A DNA stretch of 64,000 nucleotides, taken from positions 124,001-188,000 of the forward strand of contig NZ_RJZE01000015.1 of NCBI RefSeq assembly GCF_003986935.1, written 5' to 3'. The notes below the pieces were generated by a model, which saw only the letters and a list, made by a program, of their open reading frames with translations, did no database searches and was not told where the DNA came from. Shown here in pieces: positions 10,263-18,073 of this stretch (its first letter is position 1; each line of letters starts with the position of its first letter). The DNA comes from Paraburkholderia kururiensis JCM 10599 = LMG 19447 (GTDB lineage Bacteria; Pseudomonadota; Gammaproteobacteria; Burkholderiales; Burkholderiaceae). A program made the translations under genes and the position numbers.

Positions 10263-10814
10263 GTGATTCGTAGATCGTTTCTGACGCTGGCATGTGGCGC
10301 GCTGATGTTGTCCGCCTGCGGTTTCCAGCTGCGCGGCCAGCAGAACTACGCGTTCAAGCGCCTCGCGATCGTCGGCGCGCCGGCGCCCGTGGCGGCACGC
10401 CTCACGCGCATGGTGGAAGGCGGCAGCGACACCGTCGTCGTCAATTCGCCCGCGAACGCCGATGCCGTGCTGCGCGTATCGGAGGCGCGCGGCATGAGCA
10501 CGCTGACGCTGAGCACGCTCGGCGTAGTCGAGGAGTATCAGCTCAACTACTCGTTGAACTACACGCTCGTCGGCGCGGACGGCACGATGCTGATCAACCC
10601 GAGCGTCATCGCGCTGAACCGCGCCATGACCTATAGCACGCAGTACTCGCTCGCGAAGGGCCAGGAAGCGGACATCCTGTACGCCGACATGCAGAACGAC
10701 GCGGTCGACCAGCTCACGCGCCGGCTCGGCGTCGTGCACACGCTGCACCCGGCGCCCGGCCAGGAAGTGCCGAGCGTCGCGCCGCGCGCGCCGCTGCCGC
10801 CGCCGCCGCTGTGA
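10263..10814 (+). CDS. lptE: LPS-assembly lipoprotein LptE
   Basis: Outer-membrane lipoprotein that plugs the LptD barrel and helps place lipopolysaccharide on the cell surface. GTG start; a 18-residue signal peptide ends in the lipobox LSAC with Cys19 as the lipidation site, followed by GFQLRGQQNYAFKRLAI, typical of LptE after the lipidated Cys. The 183-residue length matches, and the order leuS-lptE-holA is conserved in many proteobacteria. The C-terminus ends in a short proline run. A hairpin precedes it, but the gene is only 30 bp from holA, so the two are likely co-transcribed. Confidence 0.94.
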   Translation: MIRRSFLTLACGALMLSACGFQLRGQQNYAFKRLAIVGAPAPVAARLTRMVEGGSDTVVVNSPANADAVLRVSEARGMSTLTLSTLGVVEEYQLNYSLNYTLVGADGTMLINPSVIALNRAMTYSTQYSLAKGQEADILYADMQNDAVDQLTRRLGVVHTLHPAPGQEVPSVAPRAPLPPPPL

Positions 10815-10844
10815 CCTGACTCATCAGCGCAACGCACCCGCGCC

Positions 10845-12029
10845 ATGCAACTGCGACTCGACGCACTCGAAGCACACCTTGGTAAAGGCCTCGCCGGCCT
10901 TTACGTCGTCTATGGCGACGAGCATCTGCTCGCGCAGGAAGCGTGCGACCGCATCCGCGCTGCGGCGCGCGCGGCCGGCTTCACCGACCGCAACGTCTTC
11001 ACCGTCGAGCGTGGTTTCGACTGGAGCACGCTGCTGGGCGCGAGCCAGTCGATGTCGCTGTTCGGCGACCGCCAGCTCGTGGAGCTGCGCATTCCGTCCG
11101 GCAAGCCAGGCAAGGAAGGTGCTGAAGCGCTGAAGACGCTGGCCGCGGGCGCAAGCCCCGACGTGCTGACGCTCGTCACGCTGCCGCGGCTCGACGCGGC
11201 CACGCAGAAGTCGGCGTGGTTCACGGCGCTGGCCGACGCAGGCGTGGCGCTGAAGATCGATCCCGTGGAGCGCGCGCAGCTGCCGAACTGGGTGGGCCAG
11301 CGGCTCTCGCAGCAGGGGCAGCGCGTGGCGCCGGGCGAAGAGGGCCGGCGCGCGCTGCAATTCATCGCCGAACGCGTGGAGGGCAACCTGCTCGCCGCGC
11401 ATCAGGAAATCCAGAAGCTCGGGCTGCTGTATCCGGCCGGCGTGCTCTCCTTCGAGCAGATTCACGACGCCGTGCTGAACGTGGCGCGCTACGACGTCTT
11501 CAAGCTCAACGAGGCGATGCTCGCGGGCGACGTCGGCCGGCTGGCGCGCATGCTGGACGGTCTGCGCGGCGAAGGCGAGGCGGCCGTGCTCGTACTGTGG
11601 GCCGTGGTAGAGGAATTGCGCACGCTGCTGCGCGTCAAGCGCGGCGTGGCGGCCGGCAAGCCGCTCGCCATGCTGCTGCGTGAGAACCGCGTCTGGGGGC
11701 CGCGCGAGCGGCTCGTCGGACCGGCGCTGTCGCGCATCACGGAGCCTACGCTGGAGCGTGCGCTTGCCATTGCGGCGCGGCTCGATCGCCAGGTGAAGGG
11801 GCTTGCCGCGAACGCGCGAGGCGAGCGTCGCGACCTGCTGCCGCCCGATGCGTGGGACGGGCTCTTCGAACTCGCCATGACGGTTGCGGCGCCGTCGCCC
11901 GCGCAGACGAACGCAGCGTCGGGCAGGCCGGCTGCGCCGGCAGGGCGCGCGTCCGGAGGGCGGCCGGCAGGACCGGCGGCGCCAGCCGCGCCAGCGCCAT
12001 CGAGGCCAATCCGCGGCCGGCCAGTCTGA
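10845..12029 (+). CDS. holA: DNA polymerase III subunit delta
   Basis: Clamp-loader subunit that opens the beta sliding clamp. The protein begins MQLRLDALEAHLGKGLAGLY then VVYGDEHLLAQEA, as in other HolA proteins, with the clamp-binding N-terminal region, a central AAA+-like domain and the C-terminal collar domain (LLRVKRGVAAGKPL). At 394 residues it is longer than the E. coli protein (343); the last 45 or so residues are an Ala/Pro/Gly/Arg-rich tail. It follows lptE by 30 bp. The proA gene starts 249 bp later. Confidence 0.95.
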   Translation: MQLRLDALEAHLGKGLAGLYVVYGDEHLLAQEACDRIRAAARAAGFTDRNVFTVERGFDWSTLLGASQSMSLFGDRQLVELRIPSGKPGKEGAEALKTLAAGASPDVLTLVTLPRLDAATQKSAWFTALADAGVALKIDPVERAQLPNWVGQRLSQQGQRVAPGEEGRRALQFIAERVEGNLLAAHQEIQKLGLLYPAGVLSFEQIHDAVLNVARYDVFKLNEAMLAGDVGRLARMLDGLRGEGEAAVLVLWAVVEELRTLLRVKRGVAAGKPLAMLLRENRVWGPRERLVGPALSRITEPTLERALAIAARLDRQVKGLAANARGERRDLLPPDAWDGLFELAMTVAAPSPAQTNAASGRPAAPAGRASGGRPAGPAAPAAPAPSRPIRGRPV

Positions 12030-12278
12030 ATGCCGACGCCGCGCACAAAGGCGAAACGGCGCGGCGCACGACAGACTGCACGACAGGGCGCGAGAGACAA
12101 GGCAAGACACGAGCGCCCACCGCAGCGGCCCTTTCAAGCTTCACGGCAAACCTTGGCCGCGAGCAAACGGGGTCGGCAGGACTTACAATCCTGAGACTCC
12201 GTGCAAGCAGATACGACATCACGCGCAACGCGCCGCCGGAACGGATCTCGCGAACGCGCAGCATCACGACAGATCACC

Positions 12279-13550
12279 ATGGACATCGACCAGTACATGA
12301 CCGACCTCGGTCGCCGCGCCCGCCAGGCTTCGCGCGCAATGGCGCGAGCGTCGACGGCCGCGAAGAACGCCGCGCTCGAAGCGGTGGCACGCGCTATCGA
12401 GCGCGACGCCGCGGCGCTCAAGGCGGCCAACGCGCGCGACCTCGCGAAGGCGCGCGAGAAAGGGCACGACGCCGCATTTATCGACCGGCTCACGCTGTCC
12501 GACAAGGCGCTTGCCACGATGGTGGAGGGGCTGCGTCAGGTGGCCGCGCTCGCGGACCCGATCGGTGAAATCTCGAATCTCAAGTACCGTCCGAGCGGCA
12601 TTCAGGTGGGGCAGATGCGCGTGCCGCTGGGCGTGATCGGCATCGTCTACGAGTCGCGGCCGAACGTGACCATCGATGCCGCCGCGCTCTGCCTGAAGTC
12701 GGGTAACGCGACGATTCTGCGCGGCGGCTCCGAAGCGCTCGAATGCAACACCGCGCTCGCGAAACTGATTGCCGAAGGTCTGCGCGCCGCGGGCCTGCCG
12801 CAGGACGCCGTGCAGGTGGTGGAAACGGCCGACCGGGCCGCGGTGGGCAAGCTGATCACGATGACCGAATACGTGGACGTGATCGTGCCGCGCGGCGGCA
12901 AGAGCCTGATCGAACGCCTGATGGCCGAAGCCCGCGTGCCGATGATCAAGCACCTGGACGGCATCTGCCACGTCTACGTCGACGACCGGGCCGACATCGC
13001 GAAGGCGCTCACCGTCTGCGACAACGCAAAGACGCATCGCTACGGCACCTGCAACACGATGGAAACGCTGCTCGTCGCGCGCGGCATCGCAGCCGAGATT
13101 CTGCCGCCGCTCGGCAAGCTCTATCGCGACAAGCAGGTGGAACTGCGCGTCGATCCGGCGGCCCGCGCGGTGCTGGCCGCATCGGGTGTGGGCCCGCTGG
13201 TCGACGCCACCGAGGCTGACTGGAGCACCGAGTACCTCGCGCCCGTGCTCGCCATCAAGGTGGTGGACGGCCTCGATGCCGCCATCGAGCACATCAACAC
13301 CTACGGCTCGGCGCACACGGACGCCATCGTCACCGAAGACCACGACCGCGCCATGCGCTTTTTGCGCGAAGTCGATTCGGCGAGCGTGATGCTCAACGCC
13401 TCGACGCGCTTTGCCGACGGCTTCGAGTTCGGCCTGGGTGCCGAGATCGGCATCTCGAACGACAAGCTGCATGCGCGCGGCCCGGTTGGGCTGGAAGGGC
13501 TCACGTCGCTGAAGTACGTGGTGTTCGGGCACGGGGAAGGGCGGCAGTAA
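12279..13550 (+). CDS. proA: Glutamate-5-semialdehyde dehydrogenase (gamma-glutamyl phosphate reductase)
   Basis: Reduces gamma-glutamyl phosphate to glutamate semialdehyde with NADPH in proline synthesis. The 423-residue protein starts MDIDQYMTDLGRRARQASRA; a longer in-frame extension to 12201 was rejected because it is not like the family. The catalytic cysteine is Cys258 in THRYGTCNTMETLLV, and the aldehyde-dehydrogenase fold is shown by GVIGIVYESRPNVT and the C-terminal FGLGAEIGISNDKLHARGP. proB is not adjacent. Confidence 0.97.
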   Translation: MDIDQYMTDLGRRARQASRAMARASTAAKNAALEAVARAIERDAAALKAANARDLAKAREKGHDAAFIDRLTLSDKALATMVEGLRQVAALADPIGEISNLKYRPSGIQVGQMRVPLGVIGIVYESRPNVTIDAAALCLKSGNATILRGGSEALECNTALAKLIAEGLRAAGLPQDAVQVVETADRAAVGKLITMTEYVDVIVPRGGKSLIERLMAEARVPMIKHLDGICHVYVDDRADIAKALTVCDNAKTHRYGTCNTMETLLVARGIAAEILPPLGKLYRDKQVELRVDPAARAVLAASGVGPLVDATEADWSTEYLAPVLAIKVVDGLDAAIEHINTYGSAHTDAIVTEDHDRAMRFLREVDSASVMLNASTRFADGFEFGLGAEIGISNDKLHARGPVGLEGLTSLKYVVFGHGEGRQ

Positions 13551-13615
13551 GCGACGTTTCCTGCGTGCCGCACGCATCTTGATGACACGCCTTTAAGAAA
13601 TTCAAAGGACCACCA

Positions 13616-14032
13616 ATGCTCTGGGTGAAGACGTTTCACATCGTTCTGATTGCTTCCTGGTTTGCCGGCCTGTTCTATTTGCCGCGCATCTTCGTCAATC
13701 TGGCGATGGAGACCGAGCCCGCTGCCGTGAAGCGGCTGCTCATCATGGCGCGCAAGCTGTATCGCTTCATGACGATGATCGCCGTTCCGGCGCTGCTGTG
13801 CGGCCTGTGGTTGTGGCTCGTGGTGGGAATTGGCCGCGGCCAGGGCTGGATTCACGCGAAGATGGGCGTGGTGGTGCTGCTCGTCGCGTATCACGTCTGG
13901 TGCGGGCGGCTGCTGGCCACCTTCGAGCGCGGCGAGAACCGCCGCTCGCACAAGTGGTATCGCATGTTCAACGAGCTGCCGGTGCTCGGCATGCTCGCCG
14001 CCGTCGCGCTCGTCGTCATCAAGCCGTTCTAG
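13616..14032 (+). CDS. HemJ/CopD-family integral membrane protein
   Basis: A 138-residue membrane protein with four hydrophobic segments: about residues 2-25, 52-74, 83-105 and 118-137. The start MLWVKTFHIVLIASWFAGLF with His8, then YLPRIFV, matches the UPF0093/HemJ family, whose members oxidise protoporphyrinogen IX to protoporphyrin in heme synthesis. The usual Y-H after PRLFV is replaced by N-L here, so the oxidase role is not assured; betaproteobacterial members are often just labelled CopD family. An AAGGACC ribosome-binding site precedes the ATG. It lies downstream of proA and is convergent with hexR. Confidence 0.7.
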   Translation: MLWVKTFHIVLIASWFAGLFYLPRIFVNLAMETEPAAVKRLLIMARKLYRFMTMIAVPALLCGLWLWLVVGIGRGQGWIHAKMGVVVLLVAYHVWCGRLLATFERGENRRSHKWYRMFNELPVLGMLAAVALVVIKPF

Positions 14033-14061
14033 TTCCCAGGCCGGAGCCGGGGCCCCAGCGC

Positions 14062-14910
14062 CTACGGCTCCAGTGGGTCGATGCGTCGACCCACGATCAG
14101 ATCTTTCGCCTTCCTCAGCTTTTCCGCGAGCGCCGGTCCGCGCTGCAGCGCCACGCCTACGGCGAGAATGTCGCCGATCGCGAGGTGCGAGGTGCGCGAA
14201 GTCATCGGCGAAAAGATGTCCGTGTCTTCGTCGACGTTGGCGTGCAGGCCGACGGTCGCGATGCGTGCGAGCGGCGAATTGCCGTGCGTGATCGCGATCA
14301 CCTTCGCGCCGCCCGCGAGCGCGGCTTTCGCGGCGTCTACGATGTCGCGCGTGCGTCCCGTGTTCGAGATGGCCACCACCACGTCGCCGTCGCTGAGCAG
14401 CGCGGCCGACATCAGGAACGTGTGCGGGTCCGAATAGGCGACGCTCGGCATGCCGAGCCGGAAGAACTTGTGCTGCATGTCCTGCGCGGCGATGCCCGAG
14501 CCGCCCGCCCCGTAGAACTCGATGCGCCGCGCGGCGGCGAGCAGCGCGATGGCGGCGGCCACCGCATCCGACGAAAGCGTGTTGCGCACCTGGATCAGCG
14601 CGCCGATGGTGCGGTCGAGCACCTTGGCCGCGACGCCCGGCACCGGCTCGTCAGGCCGCACGTCCCGATAGACGGCGGGCACGCCGGCTGCGACGCCCTG
14701 CGCGAGCCGGATCTTGAATTCCCGAAACCCCGAAAAACCGAGCGCCCGGCAAAAGCGCGCGATGGTGGGCTGGCTCACGCCGGCGCGGTCGGCGACCTCG
14801 GTCATCGAGAGATCGAGCACTTCGCGCGGCGATTCCAGCACGTAGTCGGCCAGCTTGCGCTCGGAGGGTCGCAACTGGTCGCGCATGGCTTCCACTTGGG
14901 AAAGCATCAT
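14062..14910 (-). CDS. hexR: RpiR-family regulator HexR
   Basis: Sugar-phosphate-responsive regulator of central carbon metabolism; in proteobacteria HexR senses 2-keto-3-deoxy-6-phosphogluconate through a SIS domain. The 282-residue protein has the RpiR helix-turn-helix (SERKLADYVLESP, then AGVSQPTIARFCRALGF) in the first 80 residues and a SIS domain around residues 125-255 (RIEFYGAGGSGIAAQDMQHK, then VVVAISNTGRTRDIVDAAK). I chose the start at MMLSQVEAMRDQL, where the family starts; an upstream extension adds 20 unlike residues. It is divergent from edd-eda-gntP-gntK, and two palindromes of HexR type lie between the promoters. Confidence 0.93.
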   Translation of the reverse strand: MMLSQVEAMRDQLRPSERKLADYVLESPREVLDLSMTEVADRAGVSQPTIARFCRALGFSGFREFKIRLAQGVAAGVPAVYRDVRPDEPVPGVAAKVLDRTIGALIQVRNTLSSDAVAAAIALLAAARRIEFYGAGGSGIAAQDMQHKFFRLGMPSVAYSDPHTFLMSAALLSDGDVVVAISNTGRTRDIVDAAKAALAGGAKVIAITHGNSPLARIATVGLHANVDEDTDIFSPMTSRTSHLAIGDILAVGVALQRGPALAEKLRKAKDLIVGRRIDPLEP

Positions 14911-14963
14911 CGAAAAACTCGCACTATGCTGAAAGATCCGGGGACTATAGCGGATTGAATGAT

Positions 14964-14978
14964 TGTACAAAAACTACA
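14964..14978. promoter_or_regulatory. Candidate HexR operator, hexR-proximal
   Basis: TGTACAAAAACTACA is a near-palindrome of the HexR type (TGTA-N7-TACA core). It lies 54 bp upstream of the hexR start codon, consistent with autoregulation. Confidence 0.65.
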
Positions 14979-15094
14979 TGATCGGCGTAGGTGTATTCCC
15001 TGGGTTGCAGCCAATTTGCCGTGAGGGCTCTCGGGTATTGGGGCTGCGGTGAGTGGGCAAGCAGTCGCGCGCCTGAAAAAGTGCATTGATGGCT

Positions 15095-15109
15095 TGTAGT
15101 TTTTCTACT
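15095..15109. promoter_or_regulatory. Candidate HexR operator, edd-proximal
   Basis: TGTAGTTTTTCTACT has symmetric TGTAG/CTACt arms around a T-run and closely resembles the inverted form of the site at 14964 (reverse complement TGTAGTTTTTGTACA). It lies 80 bp upstream of the edd start codon, in range of its promoter. Confidence 0.65.
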
Positions 15110-15189
15110 AACATCTTCGGGCGCGGCCCTCCGCGCCGGTGGCCGCGCAGCGTCAGCGCCACGTCCATGTCAGAGACGAAGGAGATTCG

Positions 15190-17091
15190 ATGGCTTCCCC
15201 GCATGCCCAGTTGATGAAGGTCACGCGCCGCGTGATCGAGCGCAGCAAGCCCACGCGCGAGTCGTATCTCGCGCGGATCGAGGCGGCGCAAGGACGCTTT
15301 CCGGCCCGCGGCGCGCTCTCATGCGCGAACCTGGCTCACGGATTCGCCGGCATGGAAGGCAACGACAAGTTCGAGATCAAGGCCCTGCGCACGCCCAACA
15401 TCGGCATCGTTTCGGCCTACAACGAGATGCTCTCGGCGCACGCGCCGTATCGCGACTACCCCGAAGTCATCAAGAGCGCCGCACGCGAGAACGGCGGCGT
15501 GGCGCAGTTCGCGGGCGGCGTGCCGGCGATGTGCGACGGTGTCACGCAAGGCAACGCGGGCATGGAGCTGTCGCTTTTCTCGCGCGAAGTGATCGCCATG
15601 AGCACGGCGGTCGCGCTCACGCACAACATGTTCGACGCGGCGCTGTGCCTCGGCATCTGCGACAAGATCGTGCCGGGCCTCATGATCGGCGCGCTCCAGT
15701 TCGGCCACCTGCCCACCATTTTCGTGCCCGCCGGGCCGATGACGAGCGGCCTCTCCAACGACGAAAAGGCGAAGATCCGCCAGCTCTACGCCACGGGCCA
15801 GGTGGGCCGCGACGCGCTGCTCGAATCCGAGGCCGCGGCCTATCACGGGCATGGCACGTGTACCTTCTACGGCACCGCGAACAGCAACCAGATGCTCATG
15901 GAAGTGATGGGCATGCATCTGCCCGGTTCCGCGTTCATTCATCCGCATACGCCGTTGCGCGACGAATTGACCGCCGCCGCCGCGCGCCGCGTTCTGGATC
16001 TCACCGCGGAGCGCGGCCACTACACGCCGATCGGTCACGTGATCGACGAGAAAGCCATCGTCAACGGCATCGTGGCGCTGCTGGCCACGGGCGGTTCCAC
16101 GAACCACACGCTGCACCTCGTCGCGATTGCGCGAGCGGCGGGCATCCTGATCGACTGGAACGATTTCGACGAACTCTCTCAGGCCGTGCCGCTGCTCGCG
16201 AAGGTCTACCCGAACGGCAAGGCCGACGTGAACCATTTCCACGCGGCAGGCGGCATCGCGTTCCTCGTGCGCAACCTGCTGGAAGGCGGTCTGCTGCACG
16301 AGGACGTGAAGACCGTGGCGGGAGAGGGACTTGCTCACTACACGCAAGAGCCGAAGCTGATCGACGGCAAACTCACATGGGTGCCCGGCGTGGCGGAAAG
16401 CCAGGATACCGCGGTGCTGCGCGGCATCAAGGAGCCGTTCCAGCCGGACGGCGGCCTGCGGCTCATGCAGGGCAAGCTCGGACGCGGTGTCATCAAAATT
16501 TCGGCGGTAGCGGCCCAGCATCGTGTCGTGAAGGCGCCGGCCGTTGTGTTCGACTCGCAGGAAGCGGTGCAGGAAGCGTTCGATCGCGGCGAGCTCAAGC
16601 GCGACTTCGTGGCGGTAGTGCGCTTCCAGGGCGCACGCGCCAACGGCATGCCGGAACTGCATCGGCTGACGCCGCTGCTCGGCGTGCTGCAGGATCAGGG
16701 CTTTCACGTGGCGCTGGTGACGGACGGCCGCATGTCCGGCGCGTCGGGCAAGGTGCCCGCAGTGATTCACGTGTCGCCCGAAGCGCTGCTGCAAGGGCCG
16801 CTTGGCAAGGTGCGCGACGGCGACACGATCGTGATCGACGCCGAAGCCGGTGTGCTCGACGTCGAAGTGGACGAGGCCGAATGGGCCGCGCGACCGGTGG
16901 CCGCGCCGCACCATCAGGCGGAAAACGAAGTGGGCTTCGGCCGCGAGCTGTTCGGTGTCTTCCGCGCGGCGGCGGCGCCGGCGGAACTGGGCGCATCGGT
17001 GTTCGGCCCGCTCGTAGGTGAAACAACGCGCGAGCAGGCAGACGCCGCGGCATCCCGCGCCCACCACGAACTGCACAAACAAGGAGCTTGA
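15190..17091 (+). CDS. edd: Phosphogluconate dehydratase
   Basis: First enzyme of the Entner-Doudoroff branch, dehydrating 6-phosphogluconate to 2-keto-3-deoxy-6-phosphogluconate. The 633-residue IlvD/Edd protein shows iron-sulfur and active-site regions GGVPAMCDGVTQGNAGMELS, LCLGICDKIVPG and the C-terminal DGRMSGASGKVPAVIHV. It differs from IlvD by length and by the Edd-type N-terminus (TRRVIERSKPTRESYLARI). The ATG at 15190 has GAAGGAGA 7 bp upstream; an earlier in-frame start lacks one. It is followed 2 bp later by eda. Confidence 0.96.
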   Translation: MASPHAQLMKVTRRVIERSKPTRESYLARIEAAQGRFPARGALSCANLAHGFAGMEGNDKFEIKALRTPNIGIVSAYNEMLSAHAPYRDYPEVIKSAARENGGVAQFAGGVPAMCDGVTQGNAGMELSLFSREVIAMSTAVALTHNMFDAALCLGICDKIVPGLMIGALQFGHLPTIFVPAGPMTSGLSNDEKAKIRQLYATGQVGRDALLESEAAAYHGHGTCTFYGTANSNQMLMEVMGMHLPGSAFIHPHTPLRDELTAAAARRVLDLTAERGHYTPIGHVIDEKAIVNGIVALLATGGSTNHTLHLVAIARAAGILIDWNDFDELSQAVPLLAKVYPNGKADVNHFHAAGGIAFLVRNLLEGGLLHEDVKTVAGEGLAHYTQEPKLIDGKLTWVPGVAESQDTAVLRGIKEPFQPDGGLRLMQGKLGRGVIKISAVAAQHRVVKAPAVVFDSQEAVQEAFDRGELKRDFVAVVRFQGARANGMPELHRLTPLLGVLQDQGFHVALVTDGRMSGASGKVPAVIHVSPEALLQGPLGKVRDGDTIVIDAEAGVLDVEVDEAEWAARPVAAPHHQAENEVGFGRELFGVFRAAAAPAELGASVFGPLVGETTREQADAAASRAHHELHKQGA

Positions 17092-17093
17092 AC

Positions 17094-17735
17094 ATGACTG
17101 CAAAGACAGTGGCCGAGATCGTACGGCTCGGTCCCGTGATTCCGGTACTCGCATTCGAATCGGTGGAGCAGGGCGAAAACGTGTCGCGCGCGCTGCACGC
17201 GGGCGGCGTGAAGGTGCTCGAAATCACCTTGCGCACCGAAGCCGGCCTCAAGGCGATCGAGCGCGCAAGCCAACTGGCGGAAGACATCGTGGTGGGCGTG
17301 GGCACGATCACGAAACCGGAGCAGTGCGCGCTGGCGAAGAAAGCCGGGGCTCGCTTCGGCGTGTCGCCGGGCCTCACGAAGGACATGCACCAGGCCGCGC
17401 AGGACGCCGGCTTGCCGCTGCTGCCGGGCGTGATGACGCCCACCGACATCATCGTCGCGCTCGAACTCGGCTACGAGATCGTGAAGTTCTTCCCGGCGCA
17501 GCCGGCCGGCGGCGTGCCGATGCTGCAGGCGTTCCACGGTCCGTTCCCGACGCTCAAGTTCTGCCCCACGGGCGGCATCACGGCCGAATCGGCGCCCACC
17601 TTTCTTGCGCTGCCCAACGTGGTCTGCGTGGGTGGTTCGTGGCTCACGCCGAAGAGCGCGCTCGCCGCGCAGAACTGGGACGAAGTCACGCGGCTTGCCC
17701 GCGCGGCAGCCGAACTCGCGCCGCCTGCCCGGTAA
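17094..17735 (+). CDS. eda: 2-keto-3-deoxy-6-phosphogluconate aldolase
   Basis: Cleaves KDPG to pyruvate and glyceraldehyde-3-phosphate; may also act on 4-hydroxy-2-oxoglutarate. The 213-residue class I aldolase carries the catalytic Glu43 in VLEITLRTEA and the Schiff-base Lys131 in EIVKFFPAQPAGG. The end GGSWLTPKSALAAQNWDEVT is typical. I chose the ATG at 17094 because AAGGAGC lies 7 bp upstream at the very end of edd; the pair is tightly coupled. Confidence 0.96.
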   Translation: MTAKTVAEIVRLGPVIPVLAFESVEQGENVSRALHAGGVKVLEITLRTEAGLKAIERASQLAEDIVVGVGTITKPEQCALAKKAGARFGVSPGLTKDMHQAAQDAGLPLLPGVMTPTDIIVALELGYEIVKFFPAQPAGGVPMLQAFHGPFPTLKFCPTGGITAESAPTFLALPNVVCVGGSWLTPKSALAAQNWDEVTRLARAAAELAPPAR

Positions 17736-18073
17736 GGGTGCTGGATGGTCCGGCGTTCCGCTCGATCGGAATGCCGGGCTGCGGCCATCACGATCCGACG
17801 CGCTGGCGTGAGCACAGGCGCCGGGCGGATGTGATGTCGAGCGCGCTGCCGGAACGCACAAAAGCTGCCGTACGGACGTGCCTTGCGAACGTGCGCAGTC
17901 CGGCCGATCGGACCCTTCGTGCAGCACGCTCTGCTCGCGCGCAAGCGCTCAAATCTGACAGTAAAATTCAGCGGCCTCGCAGACGAGCCGTAAGCGCAGC
18001 CTTGCGCAGAGCCGCCGTCCCGTGCGCCGGCAGCGACTCGCATCCGTTTCCATAACACCAAAGGAGGAGCTTC
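17736..18073 (+). other. 338-bp gap between eda and gntP
   Basis: No convincing protein or RNA gene is visible. An imperfect hairpin (GGCGTTCCG/CGGAATGCC with one G-T pair) starts about 15 bp after eda but lacks a T-run. A weak -10-like TAAAAT lies near 17961 without a good -35. The end of the gap holds the very strong gntP ribosome-binding sequence AAAGGAGGAG. Confidence 0.5.
18058..18069 (+). promoter_or_regulatory. gntP ribosome-binding site, perfect complement of the small-RNA candidate
   Basis: CCAAAGGAGGAG ends 4 bp before the gntP start codon. It is an unusually strong Shine-Dalgarno sequence and is complementary without mismatch to 12 nt (32123-32134) of the RNA candidate at 32079-32172. 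Translational repression by that RNA is an inference, since any anti-SD loop will match many strong ribosome-binding sites. Confidence 0.5.
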
